Of a stretch of 39,940 nt of DNA, positions 14,087 to 22,526 are shown piece after piece. The position numbers and the translations under genes were made by a program. Under the pieces are notes generated by a model, which saw nothing but the letters and a program-made list of their open reading frames with translations, searched no databases and had not been told where the DNA came from. The stretch spans positions 1 through 39,940 of the IMG/VR virus record IMGVR_UViG_3300031857_000478; one strand, written 5' to 3'. Source of the DNA: a virus. The number at the start of each line of letters is the position of its first letter. Within the stretch, counting starts at the first letter, position 1.

Positions 14087-15256
14087 ATGAGTCAAGTACA
14101 ATTAAATGTTGATGAGTTAAAAAGCTTTATTAAGCACATGGTTAAGAATAACCAACATATTCAGTCTGAAGGTAAAGTACCTGTGGCAATTAATATTGAG
14201 GGTGATGCTGGTCTTGGTAAGACTTCAGCTATCATGCAGTTGGGTAAAGAATTGAGTATGCAAGTTGTTAAGCTGAATTTATCTCAGTTAGAAGAATTGG
14301 GTGACTTAGTTGGGTTTCCTGTAAAAGAATTTGAAATACAAAATGCTGAAGGTAAAACTACCTGGATTAATGAATCTCAGATAAATGCAGCAACAAGCAA
14401 AGGATACAAAGTTATAGGTAAGAGAATGTCACATGCTGCTCCTGAATGGATTCAGGGTAAAGGAGAAGGTGGTTTCTTAATTCTTGATGACTATACCAGA
14501 GCTGATGCAAGATTTATGCAAGCAACTATGGAGATATTAGACAGACAAGAATATGTATCTTGGAAGCTACCAAAGAACTGGCATGTTATCTTGACTACTA
14601 ATCCAGACAATGGTGATTATAATGTTACTAGTCTTGACGTAGCTCAGAAGACTAGATTTATCTCTGTTGAGTTAAAATATGATTCAGATGTATGGGCTAA
14701 GTGGGCAGAGAAAGCAAATATAGATGGTAGATGTATTAACTTTATGTTGATGCACCCAGAATTGGTAAGCCAAAGAGTTAATCCAAGAGCTATTACTACT
14801 TTCTTTAATGCTATTAGTTCTATTGAGAAGTTTGAAGCAGACCTACCTCTAATCCAAATGATTGGTGAGGGTTCTGTTGGTGTAGATTTTAGTTCAATGT
14901 TTACTATGTTTATCAATAATAAGCTAGATAGAATCATTAGTCCAGTGGACATCCTAACCAAAGATGAGCAGTATGTAATGAACTCTCTTACTAATGCTGT
15001 TGGTAAAGATGATGACTTCCGTGCTGATATATCTAGTGTTATTGCAACAAGGGTGATTAATTATTCTCTTACTTTGGCTGACAAAGGAGCAGTAGGTAAA
15101 CCAATTATTGACAGGATAGCTAAGCTTACTACTGACTGTGATGCATTTACTGATGACCTTAGATATTATATGGTCAAGGAGATTGTTAACGGTAACAAAG
15201 TTAAGTTCTCACAACTGATGATGAATCAGAACGTGGTGAAGATGGCTGTCAAGTAA
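14087..15256 (+). CDS. MoxR-type AAA+ ATPase
   Basis: The 389-aa ATPase has Walker A GDAGLGKT (39-46), Walker B GGFLILDDYTRAD (D134, D135), sensor 1 in WHVILTTNPDNGDY (NP after TT), and a sensor 2-like region around RVNPRAITTFF. The loop insert GDLVGFPVKEF with ILDRQEY is typical of MoxR/McrB-like ATPases that work with VWA proteins. It follows the HExxH/VWA gene, with which it should form a remodelling complex. It ends its transcription unit: a terminator lies 60 bases after the stop. Confidence 0.9.
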   Translation: MSQVQLNVDELKSFIKHMVKNNQHIQSEGKVPVAINIEGDAGLGKTSAIMQLGKELSMQVVKLNLSQLEELGDLVGFPVKEFEIQNAEGKTTWINESQINAATSKGYKVIGKRMSHAAPEWIQGKGEGGFLILDDYTRADARFMQATMEILDRQEYVSWKLPKNWHVILTTNPDNGDYNVTSLDVAQKTRFISVELKYDSDVWAKWAEKANIDGRCINFMLMHPELVSQRVNPRAITTFFNAISSIEKFEADLPLIQMIGEGSVGVDFSSMFTMFINNKLDRIISPVDILTKDEQYVMNSLTNAVGKDDDFRADISSVIATRVINYSLTLADKGAVGKPIIDRIAKLTTDCDAFTDDLRYYMVKEIVNGNKVKFSQLMMNQNVVKMAVK

Positions 15257-15314
15257 AGCAAACATAAAGCTGTTCCCCACCAAAAGGAACTTAAAATTTA
15301 ATTAAAACAAACAT

Positions 15315-15339
15315 AAGGGGAGATAAAACTCCCCTTTTT
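15315..15339 (+). terminator. Rho-independent terminator after the MoxR gene
   Basis: A perfect 8-bp stem, AAGGGGAG with CTCCCCTT, encloses the loop ATAAAA and runs into TTT. It closes the primase-to-MoxR unit. The 50 bases before it are A/T-rich and hold no gene. Confidence 0.85.
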
Positions 15340-15351
15340 AAACTTAAAAGA

Positions 15352-16716
15352 ATGAAAACATACTTACATATTTATGAAGTAGATGCAGATGACAATGAGC
15401 TAATCATAAAGATTGAACCTTTATATTGTGCAGAAAGAGATTCTAATGTAATAAATGTAACTGATAAGGATTATACTCCTTCAAAGGGAGATAAACTTTA
15501 TTTTCTACCTGGTGTAAATATTCCCCGGGTAAAACTAAAAGACTTGTCTTTGCAACATGGTATTAAAACTACTAGAAATATAAATGATGCTACACATATC
15601 TTTGCTGGTAAGAACACTAAAGATAAGATTACAAGCGGAACTTGGTATTATTCTATACAAACTTCTGCTGTTAGAGCTATTCTTAATGATCCTGAACTTG
15701 TAATGGATGATTATTATAAAGAAAATCTTACACAAGCTTTAGAGTTTTATACAGAAGATGAAATTATTTTAGATTATTCTGCAGCTGGTCAACTTAGAAA
15801 TTCAGAATTAGCATTTGTAAAAAGATACACTTATAATAGTGTTTCTAGATATTCTAGTGTATATTATTCAGTAGACAGTGACCATACAGATTTATTTCCA
15901 GATATCTTAACCATGGATATTTATGATGAAAGTAAGTTACTTAAACACATTAATGGTGATGATGCTGCTACTATAGATGCAACAATGTTCCAACAAATTA
16001 GTGATATGTTTAAGAGTTCAGATTCAGACAATCATATACTTGCAATGGAGATTATGGCTAATTCTAACTACATAGATAGTTTATTGTATCTTGAGATGTT
16101 ATTTAAAGATCATGCTGGCAAAATGTATAACTGTCATACTAGGAACCATGTGAATTTCAAGTCTTTACTTAGTTATCTAGGTAAAAGTAAAAACAATATG
16201 GATACTAATGTAGATGATATTATGAAGTCTCTTATTAACAAAGATGTCCTTGATACAGATAAAATAAATATTCTTATGGAGCATTATTCTGATGAAATTG
16301 GTAGAAGAGGAAACAGTACATTTTTTAAAGTAAAAAGTATAACTGTCAATGAAGAAACTCTCCAGTTACTAAATACTAACTATGTTTATGAAGAGCTCCC
16401 AGATTTTGTTCCTGAAGGTGTTGTAGAGATACCTGAGATACATGGAGACCTTGTAGATCTTAACAGTTTGTCCCCAGGGGTGGCTGAGGTTGCTGATGTA
16501 TGCAATGAGTCTGCACAGGAGGTAGAACTCACTGATGAAGACATAGAAGATGTATTTACTAATATTGTTAGAAATGAACTCAAGTCAGAGTTAATAGCAT
16601 TAGAAGAGCAAGATGAAGTTTCTGGATTAGAAACAAATAAAGAACCTGAGCCTGAAGAGGAAATAGATAATAATCAAACAACACAAACTAAAGATGATGA
16701 CTTTGAATGGTTCTGA
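15352..16716 (+). CDS. Unknown protein with S-x-D-x-D-N motif and acidic DDDFEWF tail
   Basis: The 454-aa protein has an N-terminal beta-rich region (THIFAGKNTKDKI), a central helical motif MFKSSDSDNHILAMEIMANS (residues 219-238) shared with two other genes here, and a long acidic C-terminal third (EELPDFVPEGVVEIPEI; ELTDEDIEDVF) ending exactly DDDFEWF. The AMEIMANSNY continuation is a pattern I associate with a conserved crAss-like phage protein of unknown role. The tail resembles the acidic, aromatic-ended tails by which T7 gp2.5 and bacterial SSB dock partners. It is the first gene after a terminator and precedes the nuclease gene. Function unknown. Confidence 0.72.
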   Translation: MKTYLHIYEVDADDNELIIKIEPLYCAERDSNVINVTDKDYTPSKGDKLYFLPGVNIPRVKLKDLSLQHGIKTTRNINDATHIFAGKNTKDKITSGTWYYSIQTSAVRAILNDPELVMDDYYKENLTQALEFYTEDEIILDYSAAGQLRNSELAFVKRYTYNSVSRYSSVYYSVDSDHTDLFPDILTMDIYDESKLLKHINGDDAATIDATMFQQISDMFKSSDSDNHILAMEIMANSNYIDSLLYLEMLFKDHAGKMYNCHTRNHVNFKSLLSYLGKSKNNMDTNVDDIMKSLINKDVLDTDKINILMEHYSDEIGRRGNSTFFKVKSITVNEETLQLLNTNYVYEELPDFVPEGVVEIPEIHGDLVDLNSLSPGVAEVADVCNESAQEVELTDEDIEDVFTNIVRNELKSELIALEEQDEVSGLETNKEPEPEEEIDNNQTTQTKDDDFEWF

Positions 16717-16720
16717 TGAG

Positions 16721-17707
16721 ATGGAGAAATTCTATCAGAATAAATTTTATTTTAGCTATAGCGGGTTGAATAAGCTACTTTATTCACCTGCTATGTTTTA
16801 CAATCATTATGTGCTCAACCAGCGGGAAGACAGTAAGGATGCTCACCTTGTAGGAGGGAGCGTCCTACACTGTTTACTCTTTGAGCCAGAAGCATATGAT
16901 GATAAATTTATCAGCATACCTGGGAAACTACCCAGTGAAAACCCAAAGAAAATTATTGATAATATTTTTAGAACACATCTTGGATATGGAAATAATTCAT
17001 TAACTTTGGAGGACTACTCACAAGATATACTCACACAGCTACTCACAGCAAATCTTTATCAGAATCTTAAAACAGATCAGCAAAGACTTGACAAGATTCT
17101 TACTGATGACCACAAAGAGTATTTTGAATTCCTTAAAGAAAGTCTAGATAAATCAATAGTAGATCAACCTACTTTGGATGGCTGCAAAGCACAGGTAGAG
17201 ATACTAAAGAGTAATAAAGACATAAGATCTTTATTAGCACTAGATATAACTGAGGAAGACACCCACATTCAGACCTATAATGAGTTGCATATTAAGGTTG
17301 ACCATGACAAATTACCTTTTGGTTTTCACGGAATTCTTGACAATGTTGTAGTTGATACTGAGGCAAAGGTGATATTCATCAATGACCTCAAAACTACTGG
17401 CAAGTCAATTCAGGATTTCCCAGAAGCTGTTGAGTACTACAAGTATTGGATGCAAGCTGTTATCTATACTATTCTAGCTTCAGATAAGTTCTTGAAAGAC
17501 AAACCAGATGCTAGAGACTGGCAAATACAAGTAACCTTTATTGTAATTGACAAATACAATTTAGTTTATCCTTTCCAAGTCTCTACAGAAACAATGACCA
17601 AGTGGAAGAGTGATTTCAAATCTGTTATACAAATAGCCCAATGGCATTATGTACAGAAGAGATATGACTTACCATTTGATCTTGCAGTTGGTAATATTAA
17701 ATTGTAG
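16721..17707 (+). CDS. PD-(D/E)XK exonuclease (RecB/exodeoxyribonuclease VIII-like)
   Basis: The 328-aa protein shows the series of this nuclease fold: YSGLNKLLYSPAMFYNHYV, then HLVGGSVLHCLLFEPE with the conserved His, GILDNVV with D207, FINDLKTTG with D222 and K224, and the helix YYKYWMQAVIYTIL with the QxxxY-type motif. In the family, two metal ions at D/D/K drive resection of DNA ends; phage versions make 3' single strands for annealing proteins, here perhaps the Sak4-like ATPase. The start at 16721 lies 4 bases after the preceding stop; an ATG at 16694 would overlap the previous gene and add nine residues of low quality. Confidence 0.87.
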   Translation: MEKFYQNKFYFSYSGLNKLLYSPAMFYNHYVLNQREDSKDAHLVGGSVLHCLLFEPEAYDDKFISIPGKLPSENPKKIIDNIFRTHLGYGNNSLTLEDYSQDILTQLLTANLYQNLKTDQQRLDKILTDDHKEYFEFLKESLDKSIVDQPTLDGCKAQVEILKSNKDIRSLLALDITEEDTHIQTYNELHIKVDHDKLPFGFHGILDNVVVDTEAKVIFINDLKTTGKSIQDFPEAVEYYKYWMQAVIYTILASDKFLKDKPDARDWQIQVTFIVIDKYNLVYPFQVSTETMTKWKSDFKSVIQIAQWHYVQKRYDLPFDLAVGNIKL

Positions 17708-17712
17708 AACTT

Positions 17713-18285
17713 ATGGTTATTAGTGCGCTTTATAAGAAGTACTTTCAGAAGTCCAAGATATTTTTATATCCGCTCTTGGACATTAAAAGAGGTACAAGTG
17801 TAGTTCCTAAAGAAACTTATGTTTCATGGGAGAATACATTAACCCCTGAGGATATGAAATTAATATGTGTTTATCACACCCGGACTGATGCTGAATATAT
17901 TAACTTTGAAAAGAATATTTTACTTAAACATTCTAGACTTTGTGACTATGTTAAAGCTGATGCTGTGACAAGTATATTCACATTTGATTTTTCTGATTTA
18001 AGTGATGATTGGGACCATTTTATAAATGGTAGGTATAGCAAAATGGATATAAAAATAAAGCGTAGAATTTTGGATTTCTTTGATAGCAACAGTGGCAATT
18101 ACTATTATGTAAATAGTTATTTATTCCCTATTCCTCATTTTAAGTTATATGCAGAGTTGCTGGATGTACCAGTAGCTCTTGTAAAATCTGTAGGTGAGCT
18201 TTGTGATAAACCTAACTTAGATAAGGAAAAATTAGTATTGGAAGTTGCAAACTTGGAAAGTATAGAAAAAACAGTAAATTTGTAA
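17713..18285 (+). CDS. Unknown protein
   Basis: The 190-aa product has no motif that I recognise. It contains a first strand-helix part (YKKYFQKSKIFLYPLLDI), a WENTLTPEDMKLICVYHTR segment with a conserved look, acidic F/D-rich stretches (FDFSDLSDDWDHFINGRY) and a C-terminal helical part ending EKTVNL. Two neighbours in the same unit are the exonuclease and another crAss-type unknown protein, so a role in DNA metabolism is possible. It starts 5 bases after the nuclease stop. Confidence 0.65.
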   Translation: MVISALYKKYFQKSKIFLYPLLDIKRGTSVVPKETYVSWENTLTPEDMKLICVYHTRTDAEYINFEKNILLKHSRLCDYVKADAVTSIFTFDFSDLSDDWDHFINGRYSKMDIKIKRRILDFFDSNSGNYYYVNSYLFPIPHFKLYAELLDVPVALVKSVGELCDKPNLDKEKLVLEVANLESIEKTVNL

Positions 18286-18304
18286 AAATTAAAACCAACA
18301 AGAA

Positions 18305-18655
18305 ATGAGTGAAAACACAATGATGCTTGTACAGTCTACATGGAATGACAAGCAAACTTTTAGAATGATTCCTATTACTGAATCTTGCCCTTATGTGGAG
18401 TGTATTTTTGATCCAGATACTAAGGTATTTGTAGTGATTTCTAAGATTAGAAAAGTATCATTACACATGTTACCAAAAGTAGATGACTATGGTCAACCTA
18501 AAACTGGTACTAAAGGTATGCTACAAGAGAGACACAAGATAGAGGTATTTCAAGAGTTCTATCTGGAAGATAAAAATGCAATAGAGGAATTAATTAAATT
18601 ATTTGCAGTAAATTCAAAGTTTAATTACAAGAAGTTTATGGCTGAGCAAGCTTAA
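18305..18655 (+). CDS. Conserved crAss-like phage protein, unknown function
   Basis: The 116-aa protein has a beta-rich first part, FRMIPITESCPYVECIFDPD then KVFVVISKIRK, a flexible loop (DDYGQPKTGTKG) and a C-terminal helix with EFYLEDKNAIEELIKLF. The RMIP-I-x-x-x-CPY-x-E-x-x-FDPDTK pattern is one I associate with a short protein recurring in crAss-like replication regions. It ends with a strong terminator just downstream. Function unknown; its high conservation suggests an essential replication role, inferred only. Confidence 0.68.
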   Translation: MSENTMMLVQSTWNDKQTFRMIPITESCPYVECIFDPDTKVFVVISKIRKVSLHMLPKVDDYGQPKTGTKGMLQERHKIEVFQEFYLEDKNAIEELIKLFAVNSKFNYKKFMAEQA

Positions 18656-18673
18656 ACAATTCCAAAAAACCAG

Positions 18674-18708
18674 AAAGAGGGTGGGTACCAAACAACACCC
18701 TCTTTTTT
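18674..18708 (+). terminator. Rho-independent terminator before the polymerase gene
   Basis: A 10-bp stem, AAAGAGGGTG paired with CACCCTCTTT, is followed directly by a T-run. It closes the 15.4-18.7 kb unit. The 40 bases between it and the polymerase start are A/T-rich except for an unusual run of six G at 18721-18726. Confidence 0.88.
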
Positions 18709-18748
18709 ATTTAATTAAACGGGGGGACAGCTTAACTGAACAAATGGT

Positions 18749-20650
18749 ATGAGAACACATTGGGTAATGGATTATGAGACCCTAAGCAATTGCTTTATTG
18801 GGGTATTTGAAGATGTAAAGTCTGAGCACAGAGAAGTATTTATCTGTCACAAATCACAAAATGATATACTAGAACTAGTAACATTCCTTGAGAGAAATAT
18901 AACTCTTGATGAGTGGCATGTTAGCTTTAATGGTCTTGCATTTGACAGTCAGATTACTGAACATATTCTCCGGAATAAAGAGCAGTTACTGGAACAAGAT
19001 GGTGAGACTATTGCTAGGTTTATTTATCAGAAAGCACAAGCTACTATTCAAAGAAGTAATAATGGTGAGTTTGCTGAATTTGGTTCTAGAGATTTACATA
19101 TCAGACAGATAGATGTATTTAAGCTTAATCACTGGGATAATCCTGCAAAGAGATCAAGCCTGAAGTGGATTCAATATACAATGGATTGGAAGAACATAAA
19201 AGATATGCCTATTCCACACTATACTGAAGTTACAGAAGGTCAAATAAAATCTATTGTAGGTTATTGTATTAATGATGTCCGGTCAACTAAACAGATCATG
19301 AGTCTTAGTAAGGGTCAGATAGAATTGAGAAGAGCACTAACTATGGAATATGGTATAGATTTATTCTCAGCCTCTGAACCAAGGATAGCTAAAGAATTGT
19401 TTTTACATTTCCTTAGTAAACAAACTGGTATCAAGAAATTTGATCTCCGTCAGATGAGAACCAAGAGAGATCATATTATTGTAAAAGATATCATACTACC
19501 TTACATAAGTTTTGAGACAGCAACATTCCAGCATCTTCTGAAAAAGTTCCAGGACGTAGTTATTAATACTGCAGAAACAAAAGGTGGATTTAAGTATTCT
19601 GTACAATACAAAGGAGTAAAAACAGATTTTGGTCTTGGTGGTGTACACGGTGCTAGAGCAAGTAAGGTATATAATGCAACAGAAGACATGGTTATCATGA
19701 CTTCAGATGTTGTGAGTTTTTATCCTAATTTAGCTATTAGAAATAGATGGGCTCCCGCACATTTACCACAAGAAGAGTTTTGTACACAGTATGAATGGTT
19801 CTTTGATGAGAGAACAATTATACCTAAGAAAGATCCAAAGAACTATGTATATAAGATTATCTTAAATTCAACTTATGGTCTCAGCAATGATGAGAATAGT
19901 TTCTTGTATGACCCAGAGTTTACTATGAGAATTACTATCAATGGTCAGCTTAGTCTTACTATGTTGTATGAGATGATTTGTGAAGGTATCCCGGGATCTA
20001 TTCCTTTGATGCAAAATACAGATGGTCTGGAAACTATGATACCTAGGGACAAGATGGACAAGTATATGGAAATCTGTAAGATATGGGAGAAGATGACTAA
20101 TCTTCAACTAGAACATGATACATATAGTAAACTAGTATTAGGTGATGTAAATAATTATATTGCTGTTACTGAGGATGGTAAGTCTAAATGCAAAGGTAGA
20201 TTTGAGTATGCTGACTTGGCTCTGCATAAAAACAAGAGTTTTTTAGTTATACCTAAAGCTTTACATGCATACTTTGTAGAAGGTATCCAGCCTGAAGACT
20301 ATCTTAAATCTAACAGAAATATCTTTGATTACTGTGGAGGCAAGAAGATTAAGGGTGATTGGAAATATGTAGAGAGATATATTAAGAATGGTGTGTATAC
20401 TGAAAAAGAATTACAACACACACTAAGATATTATGTATGTAATACAGGATCTAAGATCATGAAGATTAATAAGTCTGATGGTAGAGAAATAAATATTGAG
20501 GCCGGTAAATGGCTTCAGCAAATTTATATCAACCACATAGATGATATGGACTTTGATGAGTATGAGATTAATTACAAGTACTATCTTGAGAATATTAAAA
20601 AAGAAATAGAAGGTTTAGAACCAAATGTAAATCAATTAAGTTTATTTTAA
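18749..20650 (+). CDS. Family B DNA polymerase with 3'-5' exonuclease and C-terminal clamp-binding peptide
   Basis: The 633-aa replicative polymerase has both domains. Exonuclease: WVMDYET (D8, E10), SFNGLAFDS, and YCINDVRST. Polymerase: motif A DVVSFYPNLAI (D320), motif B KIILNSTYGLSND (K369) and motif C QNTDGLETM (D425), in which the canonical DTDS is reduced to NTDG. Late, KSFLVIPKALH is followed by a thumb. The chain ends exactly QLSLF (629-633), the canonical bacterial beta-clamp-binding peptide. It lacks the TPR2 insertion of protein-primed enzymes as far as I can see. It is the crAss-type PolB that copies the genome with the helicase, primase and SSB encoded upstream. It has its own transcription unit after a terminator. 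Confidence 0.93.
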   Translation: MRTHWVMDYETLSNCFIGVFEDVKSEHREVFICHKSQNDILELVTFLERNITLDEWHVSFNGLAFDSQITEHILRNKEQLLEQDGETIARFIYQKAQATIQRSNNGEFAEFGSRDLHIRQIDVFKLNHWDNPAKRSSLKWIQYTMDWKNIKDMPIPHYTEVTEGQIKSIVGYCINDVRSTKQIMSLSKGQIELRRALTMEYGIDLFSASEPRIAKELFLHFLSKQTGIKKFDLRQMRTKRDHIIVKDIILPYISFETATFQHLLKKFQDVVINTAETKGGFKYSVQYKGVKTDFGLGGVHGARASKVYNATEDMVIMTSDVVSFYPNLAIRNRWAPAHLPQEEFCTQYEWFFDERTIIPKKDPKNYVYKIILNSTYGLSNDENSFLYDPEFTMRITINGQLSLTMLYEMICEGIPGSIPLMQNTDGLETMIPRDKMDKYMEICKIWEKMTNLQLEHDTYSKLVLGDVNNYIAVTEDGKSKCKGRFEYADLALHKNKSFLVIPKALHAYFVEGIQPEDYLKSNRNIFDYCGGKKIKGDWKYVERYIKNGVYTEKELQHTLRYYVCNTGSKIMKINKSDGREINIEAGKWLQQIYINHIDDMDFDEYEINYKYYLENIKKEIEGLEPNVNQLSLF

Positions 20651-21856
20651 ATGCCAAAGAAAATTCAACAAACAACAAAAGCAAACTTAATAAGTGTACC
20701 GTTACCAAATCATGGTACTACTTATACAGTGATTAGTCACCAGTTTGTAATTGATTATGCTTACCAAGCCCTTGCTAATGCAGGGTTTGGGATTGTAGAT
20801 GAGGAGTACAGATGTACTGCTGATGGACAGATTGCCCAGGGAATTTATAAACTAAATTTTAATAATGACCCTGAGTTATCAATGATGTTTGCATGGACAA
20901 ACAGTTATAATAAACAAGTAAAGTTTAAATGTGTAGTAGGGGCTTATATAAACAATAGTGGTTCTGTTATGATTTCTGGAGAAGTTGGTAGCTGGGTTAG
21001 AAAACACACAGGTACTGCAGATACAGAAGTAAAGGATACTATTGATCAGTATATCTCTAATGCATATATGTATTATGATCAGCTATGTTCTGATAAAGCT
21101 GCTATGGAAGTAGTAAGCTTAAACAAGAGAAAACAGTCTCAGTTATTAGGCGTGCTGTTTGCTGAGTATGAGATTCTTACTACTGAACAAGCTAGTATGA
21201 TCAGAGATCAAATGAAAAAACCATTACAAGTATTTAAGAATACTGATAGTTTATGGGCCTTCTATAACTTTGTAACTAATGCACTTCAGACTTCACATCC
21301 TAAGACTTGGATGGAAGACCAAAGAATCTTGCATTACTTTATAGGGACAATTTGTGACTTTAGTCAACCAGTTCAACCAGTTGTTACACAAATACCTCTT
21401 ATCCCAGTTGTAGATCCTTTATATGAAGATCCAAATCAAACTAATATTCTAGATCAGATTGCTGAAATAGAGAATTCAGAAGAAGTGGTGCAAGATGACC
21501 CTGAAATGTTAGAGATTGCGCACCAGGTAGATGAAATACTTGAAACTCTAGATGAAGCTGAGGAATATATATTAACTGAACGTGAACTAGCTCATGAGTT
21601 ATATGGTGTAGATAATGACATAGAAGTTTCAATACCAGCTCCATGTGCTGCACATGATGCAGAAACAGAAAGGGAAATTCGGCAAGAAAATTTGGAGGAC
21701 ATTTTTCCACAAGATGAAACAGTAATTTATACTGATCCAGTAGGTAATACATTTGAAGCTCCTATAGTAATAGATGAGTTTGCTGAAGAAGATAATTTTG
21801 ATCTTGACTTTAATGAAACTGAAGAAGAACCGGATAACACACCCGACTTTTTCTAG
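20651..21856 (+). CDS. Unknown protein, DUF932-like N-terminus and long acidic tail
   Basis: The 401-aa protein starts directly at the base after the polymerase stop. Its N-terminal 240 residues contain YTVISHQFVIDYAYQALANA, ADGQIAQGIYKL and SYNKQVKFKCVVGAYINNSG, SVMISGEVGSW, an order that resembles DUF932 proteins, a family of phage and plasmid origin with no firm function (weak, by eye). The C-terminal 150 residues are strongly acidic and disordered, with LDFNETEEEPDNTPDFF at the end. Its coupling to the polymerase suggests that it acts at the fork. The terminal aromatic residues parallel the DDDFEWF end of the protein encoded at 15352. Confidence 0.68.
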   Translation: MPKKIQQTTKANLISVPLPNHGTTYTVISHQFVIDYAYQALANAGFGIVDEEYRCTADGQIAQGIYKLNFNNDPELSMMFAWTNSYNKQVKFKCVVGAYINNSGSVMISGEVGSWVRKHTGTADTEVKDTIDQYISNAYMYYDQLCSDKAAMEVVSLNKRKQSQLLGVLFAEYEILTTEQASMIRDQMKKPLQVFKNTDSLWAFYNFVTNALQTSHPKTWMEDQRILHYFIGTICDFSQPVQPVVTQIPLIPVVDPLYEDPNQTNILDQIAEIENSEEVVQDDPEMLEIAHQVDEILETLDEAEEYILTERELAHELYGVDNDIEVSIPAPCAAHDAETEREIRQENLEDIFPQDETVIYTDPVGNTFEAPIVIDEFAEEDNFDLDFNETEEEPDNTPDFF

Positions 21857-21859
21857 GAG

Positions 21860-21877
21860 CCTGTTAATGTAAACAGG
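21860..21877. repeat. Inverted repeat after the acidic protein gene
   Basis: CCTGTT and AACAGG form a 6-bp stem around a 6-base loop, directly after the stop codon. It is not followed by a T-run and may reinforce the terminator 14 bases downstream or be an operator. Confidence 0.4.
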
Positions 21878-21890
21878 TTAATAATCAATC

Positions 21891-21919
21891 GGGGATGCAG
21901 AAATGTATCCCCTTTTTTT
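21891..21919 (+). terminator. Rho-independent terminator after the polymerase unit
   Basis: GGGGAT and ATCCCC pair over a loop of about ten bases and are followed by a run of seven T. It ends the polymerase/acidic-protein unit about 15 bases before the MazG-like gene, which must therefore have its own promoter or depend on read-through. Confidence 0.8.
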
Positions 21920-21934
21920 CTTTATCTTTACATT

Positions 21935-22342
21935 ATGGAAAAACAATTACAAGCAGTGGCAGAGTTCCACAGAGCATTTGGCCAGAAAGATGGTAAGTGG
22001 CCACAACTAATACCTAATGCAGAATATGATCTTAGACATAGTCTAATGAAAGAAGAGAATGATGAGTATCTTGAAGCATGTTATAACAAATCTCTAGTAG
22101 AGATTGCTGATGCTTTAGGTGATCAGTTGTATATCTTATGTGGCACTATTCTTAAGCATGGTATGCATCATATTATAGAGGAAGTATTCAATGAAATACA
22201 CTCTAGCAATATGAGTAAACTAGGTAAGGATGGTAAACCTATCTTTAGAGAAGATGGAAAGATACTTAAGGGTCCTGGATATTATGGTCCAGACATTAAT
22301 AAATTTATTAAACCTGACACAGATGCATCCAGTGACATTTAG
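21935..22342 (+). CDS. MazG-like nucleotide pyrophosphohydrolase
   Basis: The 135-aa protein carries the MazG/HisE metal motif: KEENDEYLEA (E40, E41, E44) and, one helix later, LVEIADALGDQLYI (E56, D59). It is the short all-alpha form with a C-terminal NMSKLGKDGKP and GPGYYGPDI loop, typical of phage and bacterial MazG-like proteins. These enzymes hydrolyse NTPs or dNTPs to NMPs, cleaning the pool of abnormal nucleotides. With UDG in the same genome, a function against dUTP or modified nucleotides is possible. The substrate is unknown. Confidence 0.85.
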   Translation: MEKQLQAVAEFHRAFGQKDGKWPQLIPNAEYDLRHSLMKEENDEYLEACYNKSLVEIADALGDQLYILCGTILKHGMHHIIEEVFNEIHSSNMSKLGKDGKPIFREDGKILKGPGYYGPDINKFIKPDTDASSDI

Positions 22343-22493
22343 AAAAGCAATGATTGAAGCATATATGGCTGGAGCTGAGGCAATGGCTTCAGGAGATATA
22401 GATGAGCCTAACAAAAAAGATGCTAGAGATTGGTTTGATAATGAGTATGGACAACAAGAGTCAGAAGAATGTGATTGTTGTGAAGAAGAATAA
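22323..22493 (+). CDS. Small acidic protein, unknown
   Basis: The 56-aa product has a helix, FRKAMIEAYMAGAEAMASGD, and a cysteine-containing, acidic end, ESEECDCCEEE. It starts at 22323, overlapping the MazG gene by 20 bases; an ATG at 22350 is an alternative. The AYMAGAEAMASGD helix resembles short phage proteins with a repeat of small residues. The C-D-C-C end could bind a metal ion, which is only a guess. It is the last gene of the plus-strand block. Confidence 0.65.
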   Translation: MHPVTFRKAMIEAYMAGAEAMASGDIDEPNKKDARDWFDNEYGQQESEECDCCEEE

Positions 22494-22495
22494 AT

Positions 22496-22526
22496 GGGAG
22501 AGCCTTCGGGTTCTCCCTTTTTTTTT
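22496..22526. terminator. Terminator with TTCG loop at the point of convergence
   Basis: GGGAGAGCC and GGTTCTCCC form a 9-bp stem (one G-T pair) capped by the very stable TTCG tetraloop, followed by T(8) on the plus strand. It ends the plus block; the T-run overlaps the stop codon of the minus-strand gene at 22525. Read from the minus strand the hairpin is the same but has only a weak T-rich tail, so it may work both ways. Confidence 0.85.

Noticed and set aside
21915-21934. TATCTTTA as a Bacteroidota -7 promoter box (TAnnTTTG) before the MazG gene
   Set aside because: It has one mismatch, no clear -33 TTG at the right distance and lies only a few bases from the ATG, so it may be no more than A/T-rich sequence.
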